Of a stretch of DNA of 64,000 bases, positions 46,095 through 55,581 are shown piece after piece. The DNA comes from Heterobasidion occidentale (Eukaryota; Basidiomycota; Agaricomycetes; Russulales; Bondarzewiaceae), in contig JBCAQO010000009.1 of NCBI GenBank assembly GCA_039111635.1, forward strand, positions 1,116,001 to 1,180,000, given 5' to 3'. The notes below the pieces were generated by a model, which made no database searches, was not told the origin of the DNA, and saw only the letters and a program-made list of their open reading frames with translations. The position numbers and the translations under genes were made by a program. Position 1 is the first letter of the stretch. Every line of letters begins with the position of its first letter.

Positions 46095-48123
46095 GATATG
46101 GGGTTGTGTCAGCAACTATCTTTCCATGCTCCTGCCAAACATTGCCTTGCAAAGTTGCCCAGTCCCAGCTAGTTTTTGAGTCATTCTTGTCACATTTGAA
46201 TTTTCCACGCCAGAGTGAAATAAGAAGGTCGGTAAGATTGAGAGAGGCAAGGTGCATCAGATCTGAAGGAAAGCATGCAGGCACACCTAAGGTATGTTGA
46301 GACTGAAGACCACTAAAGAGAGTTGGTTTACATATCCCAGTTTCAAGACGATTTGATTCATATTGAGTCTGATTTCTAGACTGCTGAACTTTTAACAAGT
46401 TTTTGGAGTATCTAAAATAATTTTAAGTTTTAAATTTACTTGATTAAAAAATCAAAACAAAGTCTCACCTTTGAGCTAACTCTTCTGAGGTTCCTTTAGA
46501 TTGACAGTAGCTTTGATCTGGGTGATCACAGCCTTGAACTGTGTAATTGAGAGGCTTCAGGTATACAGGAAAGTACTGTCCAGCACCTGGTTTATGACGG
46601 CCCTGTTGTATACAAGCAAGACGGCATCCATATCTACCTTGATGGCCAACTGTACCAGACATATCAGCCATTCCAACCGTATCTGCTGTTCCAAAGGCAA
46701 GGAAAGGATAGTCTGTGACTGTATCATTACGAGCAGCATCCCATGCAAGGAGCCCTTCTTTTTGGAGTGCGGCCAAGTGATAGAAACCAGGAAAGATAAA
46801 TGAGTCCAAGTTTTTAGGCCCTTTTGGTCCAGGAATAAAACCACCAGGGAGAATATAGCACTTTTTGTACCGGACATCAGGAGAGTGATTTAAGATGACC
46901 CAGATATAGATCCAACAATCTGAAGCCTTATTTTTGTAGAGCTGTGCTCCATCAATAGAAAAAAGTAGAACAGAGTCATCTGCGGTGATTCGGCCATCCT
47001 GAATAGCCTTGAGAATATCACTACCTGTGCAGAAGTCATCATACACATCTACATTGAATATGGGATTCAACTCGAACTGTTGAAGGATTTCTTCAACTCG
47101 CCGGCCTAGATAATTAAAGCTCTCCGCACTCTCCGGATTCCGCCGCAGAGCCTGCAAACCAGGGCCAATTGGTATGGTATGGAATTGCTGGCGAGGGACT
47201 CTTAACCCTGTAGCAGACTGCTCATACCGAGGTTCGTGACACTTAGGACAATCATCGAGATCACTAAAAGGACCAGTGTATGCAACGCAAGAGTTTTTAC
47301 ACATATCATGGACAATCGGGATCACACCACTAAGTTCAGCTACACGACGTGTGATTTGAGCATATGAAAGCATTCCGCAGCTAGGGTCACAACGGAGAAT
47401 GGCATTCCGAACAGCAGTATATGTTTGCTGAGAGGCATTGCTGACGGCAAGATAGACATCGAGGGAAAGGCGGAAGTCAGGATCATCTACATCAGGACTT
47501 CCTTGTGGCGGATTGCGTAGGCGTTCGATACTTGCATCATCGAGACCGCTATTCTCTAACGTGGCTCCCTTAAGCTCTTCAATGAAGTTGAGGGCAGTCT
47601 GAAACTGCGCGATATGTGAAGCAGCTGGGGGCTGGGTCATCTCAGGACCCCTCTCGCCCAGGTCCGCAATTGGGGGTAACAAATCATTGTTGTCATCGGC
47701 TGTCAGGTCTGCCTGACTGCCTGGATCTGCCTGCACATCATCAAAACCAGGTCGCTCTCGTGATACGGCACCATCAGACTTGGAACGCATGTTGCTGTGA
47801 TCGGTGCGCTGCCACACGATAGGCGGCGCTGCAACAGAAGGATGTGTTGTATCGCCTAGATCAGATTCGCGACCTTGTGTGGTGTTGCCAAACCCAGATT
47901 GCACATCATCGTGGCTCAGCCGCTGTGAGATAGTTGCCACAACGAATGCATCGTGACGTGAGAGAGCTGTTGTTGTGGTAGATACATGATTGTCGGATGA
48001 ACTCAATGTTGCCTGTTGGAGATGAGATAAATTCTGCTGTAAAAAATGCGATCCTGTTGCTGTAGATTGAATCAGTGGATGGTCTTGGTGTTCTTCGAAC
48101 TCCATGTTGCTGCCATCGGCACT

Positions 48124-48259
48124 CTGTACTTCCAGATCAATTAGTTCTGTGATACCGACGTCGAATGAAAGCTACGTACCGTGAACACCACACCATCGGC
48201 GCTCTGTACTTCCAGATCAATTAGTTCTGTGATACCGACGTCAAGTGAAAGCTACGTAC
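48124..48259 (-). repeat. tandemly duplicated intron-exon unit, left copy
   Basis: Two 56-nt introns (48259-48204 and 48179-48124), near-identical to each other, with a 24-nt exon between them. Same arrangement as in the right copy at 49970-50105. Confidence 0.85.
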
Positions 48260-49039
48260 TGTGACTCCCATGCCATCTGCAAAATGAGCTGCTGGCACCA
48301 GAAAATGTGATTCCCTAACTATTGGCATGCCTGTGTTAGGTAGAAACCCTCCATCAGGCAACAAGGTAGAAGCGGCTCCCTGTTCATTTGTACGGTAAGA
48401 TCATATCAATGGAGGGAGTGAGAATGTGACGTACCGCGGCCGTTGGATTGAGATTGATCCCTCGTTCCACCATTCTCTCAGTACTCCTCGGTCGTTTGAG
48501 CTGACCGCTCTCGGCCATTGCTTCCGATACTTGTAGATCGGCATCGAAAGGGCGCTTTTGCCCAGCACCGCCCTGTGCGACAGTGTGTGCTGCAAGGCGC
48601 CTGAAGATCTCGTCTGGAGAGAGCGCCCCAAGTTCTGCAGGAGAAAGCCCGGTGTGTCTGCGGAGTGTCTGGCGGGATACAGCCTGTTTCTAAGTAGGAT
48701 CCAGCTGAGAGCATTTGGAGCATGGACAGTAGAGTAGGGTACTAGCATTGCTGGGGCCGGGGTTTCCAGACATATCTAGCCGAGAGAAACTTTGTCCTTC
48801 AGAGATATAGATCAAAGCGAGCTAATAGAAAGAGGAGTATCTATGCATATGTATGCCTATCGAGCATAGATTGAAAGGCATAGGCGACACAAGTGGCTCC
48901 CTTACAAATCAAACACGCCGAGTCAAAGCAAATTCTGTTTTTCAACAATCGTGCATCTTCATATTTTCACCTACATTTCAATAGATTGGACTCGTTTTCT
49001 AGCTCTCGATAGTTTCCTCTCGACGGGATTCTCACTGGG

Positions 49040-49189
49040 CATCATACCTCATACACTCATGGGAACCTGTCGGTGAAACACGGGAAGAGAGTGACATGGG
49101 GGTAACAAATTTGACAGGCGTTACGACAGGGATGATGGTCACACAAAAGCGCTCCTGGATGCGAGGTAACGAGGATGTCGATCTTAAAC
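49040..49189. other. 150-bp unique spacer between head-to-head transposons
   Basis: The inverted symmetry stops exactly at the transposon termini (49039 and 49190). The spacer itself has no inverted counterpart, no ORF of note and no recognised motif. It is presumably host DNA between two insertions. Confidence 0.75.
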
Positions 49190-49969
49190 CCCAGTGAGAA
49201 TCCCGTCGAGAGGAAACTATCGAGAGCTAGAAAACGAGTCCAATCTATTGAAATGTAGGTGAAAATATGAAGATGCACGATTGTTGAAAAACAGAATTTG
49301 CTTTGACTCGGCGTGTTTGATTTGTAAGGGAGCCACTTGTGTCGCCTATGCCTTTCAATCTATGCTCGATAGGCATACATATGCATAGATACTCCTCTTT
49401 CTATTAGCTCGCTTTGATCTATATCTCTGAAGGACAAAGTTTCTCTCGGCTAGATATGTCTGGAAACCCCGGCCCCAGCAATGCTAGTACCCTACTCTAC
49501 TGTCCATGCTCCAAATGCTCTCAGCTGGATCCTACTTAGAAACAGGCTGTATCCCGCCAGACACTCCGCAGACACACCGGGCTTTCTCCTGCAGAACTTG
49601 GGGCGCTCTCTCCAGACGAGATCTTCAGGCGCCTTGCAGCACACACTGTCGCACAGGGCGGTGCTGGGCAAAAGCGCCCTTTCGATGCCGATCTACAAGT
49701 ATCGGAAGCAATGGCCGAGAGCGGTCAGCTCAAACGACCGAGGAGTACTGAGAGAATGGTGGAACGAGGGATCAATCTCAATCCAACGGCCGCGGTACGT
49801 CACATTCTCACTCCCTCCATTGATATGATCTTACCGTACAAATGAACAGGGAGCCGCTTCTACCTTGTTGCCTGATGGAGGGTTTCTACCTAACACAGGC
49901 ATGCCAATAGTTAGGGAATCACATTTTCTGGTGCCAGCAGCTCATTTTGCAGATGGCATGGGAGTCACA

Positions 49970-50105
49970 GTACGTAGCTTTCACTTGACGTCGGTATCAC
50001 AGAACTAATTGATCTGGAAGTACAGAGCGCCGATGGTGTGGTGTTCACGGTACGTAGCTTTCATTCGACGTCGGTATCACAGAACTAATTGATCTGGAAG
50101 TACAG
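49970..50105 (+). repeat. tandem duplication of a 56-nt intron plus short exon in the transposase gene
   Basis: Introns 49970-50025 and 50050-50105 are both 56 nt and differ at two positions. Both start GTACGTAG, contain GAACTAATTGA and end AAGTACAG. The exons around them repeat an ADGxxxT motif (ADGMGVT, ADGVVFT, ADGSNME). The 80-bp unit was duplicated in tandem, creating an extra spliceable intron and keeping the frame. Confidence 0.88.
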
Positions 50106-52126
50106 AGTGCCGATGGCAGCAACATGGAGTTCGAAGAACACCAAGACCATCCACTGATTCAATCTACAGCAACAGGATCGCATTTTTTACAGCAGAATTT
50201 ATCTCATCTCCAACAGGCAACATTGAGTTCATCCGACAATCATGTATCTACCACAACAACAGCTCTCTCACGTCACGATGCATTCGTTGTGGCAACTATC
50301 TCACAGCGGCTGAGCCACGATGATGTGCAATCTGGTTTGGCAACACCACACAAGGTCGCGAATCTGATCTAGGCGATACAACACATCCTTCTGTTGCAGC
50401 GCCGCCTATCGTGTGGCAGCGCACCGATCACAGCAACATGCGTTCCAAGTCTGATGGTGCCGTATCACGAGAGCGACCTGGTTTTGATGATGTGCAGGCA
50501 GATCCAGGCAGTCAGGCAGACCTGACAGCCGATGACAACAATGATTTGTTACCCCCAATTGCGGACCTGGGCGAGAGGGGTCCTGAGATGACCCAGCCCC
50601 CAGCTGCTTCACATATCGCGCAGTTTCAGACTGCCCTCAACTTCATTGAAGAGCTTAAGGGAGCCACGTTAGAGAATAGCGGTCTCGATGATGCAAGTAT
50701 CGAACGCCTACGCAATCCGCCACAAGGAAGTCCTGATGTAGATGATCCTGACTTCCGCCTTTCCCTCGATGTCTATCTTGCCGTCAGCAATGCCTCTCAG
50801 CAAACATATACTGCTGTTCGGAATGCCATTCTCCGTTGTGACCCTAGCTGCGGAATGCTTTCATATGCTCAAATCACACGTCGTGTAGCTGAACTTAGTG
50901 GTGTGATCCCGATTGTCCATGATATGTGTAAAAACTCTTGCGTTGCATACACTGGTCCTTTTAGTGATCTCGATGATTGTCCTAAGTGTCACGAACCTCG
51001 GTATGAGCAGTCTGCTACAGGGTTAAGAGTCCCTCGCCAGCAATTCCATACCATACCAATTGGCCCTGGTTTGCAGGCTCTGCGGCGGAATCCGGAGAGT
51101 GCGGAGAGCTTTAATTATCTAGGCCGGCGAGTTGAAGAAATCCTTCAACAGTTCGAGTTGAATCCCATATTCAATGTAGATGTGTATGATGACTTCTGCA
51201 CAGGTAGTGATATTCTCAAGGCTATTCAGGATGGCCGAATCACCGCAGATGACTCTGTTCTACTTTTTTCTATTGATGGAGCACAGCTCTACAAAAATAA
51301 GGCTTCAGATTGTTGGATCTATATCTGGGTCATCTTAAATCACTCTCCTGATGTCCGGTACAAAAAGTGCTATATTCTCCCTGGTGGTTTTATTCCTGGA
51401 CCAAAAGGGCCTAAAACTTGGACTCATTTATCTTTCCTGGTTTCTATCACTTGGCCGCACTCCAAAAAGAAGGGCTCCTTGCATGGGATGCTGCTCGTAA
51501 TGATACAGTCACAGACTATCCTTTCCTTGCCTTTGGAACAGCAGATACGGTTGGAATGGCTGATATGTCTGGTACAGTTGGCCATCAAGGTAGATATGGA
51601 TGCCGTCTTGCTTGTATACAACAGGCCGTCATAAACCAGGTGCTGGACAGTACTTTCCCTGTATCTGAAGCCTCTCAATTACACAGTTCAAGGCTGTGAT
51701 CACCCAGATCAAAGCTACTGTCAATCTAAAGGAACCTCAGAAGAGTTAGCTCAAAGGTGAGACTTTGTTTTGATTTTTAATCAAGTAAATTTAAAACTTA
51801 AATTATTTTAGATACTCAAAACTTGTTAAAAGTTCAGCAGTCTAGAAATCAGACTCAATATGAATCAAATCGTCTTGAAACTGGGATATGTAAACCAACT
51901 CTCTTTAGTGGTCTTCAGTCTCAACATACCTTAGGTGTGCTGCATGCTTTCCTTCAGATCTGATGCACCTTGCCTCTCTCAATCTTACCGACCTTCTTAT
52001 TTCACTCTGGCGTGGAAAATTCAAATGTGACAAGAATGACTCAAAAACTAGCTGGGACTGGGCAACTTTGCAAGGCAATGTTTGGCAGGAGCATGGAAAG
52101 ATAGTTTGCTGACACAACCCCATATC

Positions 52127-52956
52127 TGTTAGGACCGCGTCCTAACACGTGCTTCGCACGTGAATGGATGGGCTGGTCAAGTGCTTCGGACTTGCTACAG
52201 ACTTGGACCACTCTCCATGACTCCTTACCATTTACATTCTAACGCATGAACGCTGACTTCTAGTTCCTGATTCTTGATGTGGACAGACATTGGTTCCTGA
52301 CCCCCGTTCCTGGTTCTTGATCGATCGAAGATGTGGATGGACCTTAGTGATCGGATTACTATATTTGGTATATGGCAGGTCGATGAGGTATTCTAGCTTA
52401 CGGATCTCGATCGTTGACTTCGGTACCTAAGAAGCGCACGGACCAGATCTTGATCCTGCCCTAGACACTTCTGTACGTAAATAGCCGAGATGAGCTTCTA
52501 AGAAGCTCAGCTCGTTCACCTGTAATACACTCGATCTCTGCACTGCACCCGGCGTCTGGCTACCTTCCTAGCCCACGCTTCGTGATCTCTGTCAGATCTG
52601 AGAAACTCTTTGCACGGTCTGACGAAGCACTGGACTCGTCTCCTTCCCTCCCCTCCCTCTACTCATCCGCTTCTATACCGGGCTAGCTGCCTTCCGCGTT
52701 CTCAGTTGGACACCCCTCGTGTCATCTGTTGGACAGGAGAAGATCATCGGTTCCTCATCATCATCGAGAAGACCTTGAAGATCACCTTCTCAACCTCTTT
52801 GAGAACAAAGCCGACAGCGACCCCGAGTTCCTCGAAAGAGCCCAAAGACGGTCTATCGTCTTCATCCATTGGAGTCTACGACTATACGAACCAGTGGAGG
52901 TTTAGCCTAGGGACCCCTTCGTGCATCGGTGCACGTGATAGGTCTCCGACCTAACA
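52127..52956 (+). repeat. solo LTR-A inside the right transposase gene, TSD ATATC
   Basis: 830 bp, flanked by ATATC at 52122-52126 and 52957-52961, the complement of the left copy's GATAT duplication. It is therefore the same insertion event, copied along with the transposon. Confidence 0.95.
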
Positions 52957-54331
52957 ATATCTTCCTGGTTCATTTGACCGACCTCCTCGCAATCCAGCTT
53001 TGAAAATTTCAAGTGGCTATAAGGCATGGGAGTTTCTATTATATGTGTTTGCTCTTGGCCCTGCAGTTTTTCTAAACTTTCTTCCTGAAAAATATTGGAG
53101 ACATTTCTGCAAAGTGGTTTTTGGAGTTCAATTGCTCCATCAGCATAAATTGACATCTAATCAGATACGTCAGGCTCATCAGGTAAGATATAGATTGAAT
53201 TTAGGCTCTAATCACATTCTGTGAAGAATTTGAAGATATTTACTATCAACGCAAGGTTGAACGTATAGACTTTGTCCGACAAAGTATTCATGTATTGTCG
53301 CATGGTGCTACAGAGGTCATACGTGTTGGACCTGGGCCTTATCTTACTCAATAGCCTTTAGAACGAACAATTGGGGATCTTGGTCAACAAGTCAAGCAAC
53401 CTTCAAATCCTTATGCAAATCTATCACAGCGTGGAATACGACAGGCACAAGTGAATGCACTCAAAGCTATGGTGCCAGATCTTGATCCAGATAAATCTGC
53501 AAAACTCCCATGAGGCTCAATAGATCTTGGAAATGGTTATGTTCTCCTTCGAGCTATGGACACTACTTATCATTTTATCAGTGATGATGAAGTAAAGGCT
53601 ACAAGGAATTATCTTCACAGCGTTGGTTTCACTGGGCAGATTAATTCAATCATAAGATGGGCTAGAATTCGCTTGCCAAATGGTCAAATTGCTCGGTCGC
53701 GGTGGAAGGAAAGCTTAAAGCCATTGGATAAGGTGTGGATGTCAAGAAATGTCAAAGTATGTTGCATTTATTCAGATTCCATTTATAAAACACTAATTGA
53801 GTTTTTGATTTCTCTCTTTCAAGATTAGCTTCAATCAGAAAAAATAGAATTTGGAGAAGTCCTATACTATTTTCAATTAGAGGTTAATAATGAAACAAAT
53901 CCGTGGCAATGGCATCAATATACTCGGCTCCTGATCACTTCCTTCGAGAGGCATCATACAACACAATTCTATCTTGCACCTATCTTGGCAATACATCCTT
54001 ATGCATTGTTGACATCAAAAGCATTGAATCGGTCATTGCAATGATCCCACACCATATTAGGAGAGCTTTAGGAACAGGGCAAATAATGGTGCAAGGGCCG
54101 GCAATACTCACAGAGATAGCTGATGAATGGAATTGGGAGAACAGGGTTTTTGTTGCAGAAAAGCCTGGCCTAGAGATAGCTTTTATGGGTGGAACAGAAG
54201 AGTCAATGGAGGCCGAAGAGTAGAATCATCATATGTAGAATAGTCTTGCTTTGCTGAGTCACAGAATACAAGTTGCCGATGCGAAGCGATACAAGTGACA
54301 AGGACCAACACAAACTACATCTTTCTTCATC

Positions 54332-54639
54332 ATGGAAAACTTGAATTCCTTCGTATTTCCCCCTCAGTCAAGCTCAGAACTTCCAGATCATGGTTTTGGT
54401 GTTACCACTGTGTCTCCATTATTAGATGGAAGACCATCAAGGTTGTTTCAAGATAATGACAACTTTTCTGTTCTGCCTGCGAGGACCAGTTCACCAAGTG
54501 CGACAATGGGATTTCTCGCTCAATCAGCAAATGCATCTCGTAGCACCTCAGTAGGATCATTCCAGACTTCTGCTTCTGTATGTCTTTCTCGATCCCAAGA
54601 AGTTTTGATGATGACCATGTCTTTCCTACGTGCAATTAG
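54332..54639 (+). pseudogene. 5' fragment of the second transposon gene
   Basis: Same start as the gene at 43881 (MENLNSFVFPPQSSSELPDH) and collinear for about 100 codons, to where element B interrupts it at 54639. The left copy shows the uninterrupted sequence. Confidence 0.8.
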
Positions 54640-55261
54640 TGTTATGACTTGACCGATCGGGACCCTTCGGGGTCGGTCTATCCGATGGATCAAGCATCAC
54701 ATGCTAGGCGGCTCCACTACAGAGCGTACACCAAGGTATTCGGCATGTCCTTAGGAGCCGACAAGACCAATGGTTCTTCAAGACATCGGTAAAGGCTATA
54801 TTGGAGGGACACGAGGCTCACAGAGTTCACACAGTAATGAGAGGCGTATTCACATGCCATGGGCTTAGGGCTTACGGGTAAGCACCTCGTCGCACCATGA
54901 TGGATCAGTGCAACTGGAGAAGTACAAGAGTAGGCGCCGGCTGAGAAAGACGGCGGCCACAGCTCTCCTAGGATGGAAACCTGGAGAAGCACACGGACTC
55001 TTACCCTATACCCTATACAGTATATAAGGCCCATAGAATAGGCTGAGGATCTTCAGTCTATTCTCTTCATTCATTCGTATCTTCGAATACGAACCTCTTC
55101 GTTCCCCCTGTATCTACGCATACAGGATTCTTAGAGGCCAATCATTATTCCCTCCTGTATCAACGCCTGATACAGTCGAGACTTCGCCCACCACTCAGTC
55201 CATTGTGCGACCTAGGGAAGAACCTGTTACTCTTGGGTTACTGAACGAACAGTTCGTAACA
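54640..55261 (+). repeat. 5' LTR of element B (LTR-B), 622 bp
   Basis: TGTTATGACTTG...AGTTCGTAACA. TATA box TATATAAGG at 55021-55029. The predicted transcript 5' end at 55055-55064 (AGTCTATTCT) is complementary to the sequence just after the LTR. A second LTR of this family is at 7611-8198, inverted. Confidence 0.93.
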
Positions 55262-55263
55262 CT

Positions 55264-55273
55264 AGAATAGACT
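55264..55273 (+). promoter_or_regulatory. element B primer-binding site, self-priming type
   Basis: AGAATAGACT, two bases after the LTR end, is the exact reverse complement of AGTCTATTCT at 55055-55064, which lies 34 nt after the TATA box start. This is the arrangement expected for Tf1-like self-priming rather than tRNA priming. Confidence 0.75.
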
Positions 55274-55581
55274 CGCTTTTGCCCCTACCTTGCACCACAC
55301 TCTGCTTGCTGCCACACTCTTTCTCACAACCCTCATCGGTGGCATAGACCCCCACCGAAGAGAGTTACTTCACACACCCTGGAGCAAGACCTAGGCCTAG
55401 GATTTCCACCAGGCACTAGACGAACCCATAACCAACTTCGACAGAACAATCGTCCTATCCATCAAAGAGAAAACCGCTGGTATTACTCCGACACCAATCG
55501 GCCAGCACCCCCAAACTTTGATAACTGCTCGTACCGAGAAGGACGATACTTCTTCACAAGAGAAGACGGAACAGAAGCTGA

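Larger units (their letters stand above)
43990..48773 (-). pseudogene. Tnp2-like transposase, left copy, interrupted by a solo LTR
   Basis: Exons on the minus strand: 48773-48435, 48379-48260, 48203-48180, 48123-46469, 46411 onward to the LTR at 46094, resuming at 45258 and ending at 43990. The N-terminus has a CPCSKC...RRH zinc-finger-like motif. The catalytic domain has SIDGAQLYK (first Asp), FPSDLMHLASLNL (second Asp) and WPLERTIGDLG (Glu). The C-terminus contains KSIESVIAMIPHH. This is the fungal Tnp2 (CACTA) transposase plan; the enzyme cuts the element at its inverted repeats. Breaks: TAG near codon 28 (48690 region), the LTR, and a TGA near 44703 (CGA to TGA type). Apart from these the frame is intact over 1.6 kb. 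Confidence 0.85.
40377..49039 (-). mobile_element. Tnp2-type (CACTA/EnSpm) transposon, left copy, 8.66 kb
   Basis: Terminal inverted repeats begin CCCAGTGAGAATCCCGTCGA at both ends (40377 onward; complement ending at 49039), with imperfect identity for about 36 bp. Subterminal regions are dense in ATCTAT/TCTATCGA-type short repeats, as in CACTA elements. Contents, both on the minus strand: a Tnp2-like transposase gene (48773-43990) split by a solo LTR, and a second gene (43881 to about 41080). No matching target duplication was found at the two ends. The element starts 72 bp downstream of the tRNA-Leu gene. Confidence 0.85.
49456..54223 (+). pseudogene. Tnp2-like transposase, right copy, LTR-interrupted and frameshifted
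   Basis: Exons begin 49456-49794, 49850-49969, 50026-50049, 50106 onward, and the gene ends near 54223. It shares the left copy's TAG near codon 28, the solo LTR and the TGA near 53513. Additional changes found only here: single-base losses near 50333, 51414, 51624, 51816, 51940 and 53899, a small compensated change near 51658-51665, and a TGG-to-TAG change at 53352-53354 in the WPLERTIG motif. It is not functional as written; some of the indels may be sequencing errors. Confidence 0.88.
49190..54639 (+). mobile_element. Tnp2-type transposon, right copy, truncated by element B
   Basis: Reverse complement of 43575-49039 (position x pairs with about 98229 minus x, drifting by a few bases). Starts CCCAGTGAGAATCCCGTCGA and carries the same transposase and the same solo LTR. 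It ends at GCAATTAG (54639), where element B begins. Compared with the left copy it has many single-base indels, mostly in homopolymers. Confidence 0.93.

Noticed and set aside
43575..54639. The large palindrome as a pure sequencing or assembly fold-back artefact.
   Set aside because: The inner boundaries coincide exactly with the transposon terminus defined by the independent end at 40377, and a unique 150-bp spacer lies between. A random fold-back would not respect element ends. Kept as a residual possibility because the right arm has many indels.
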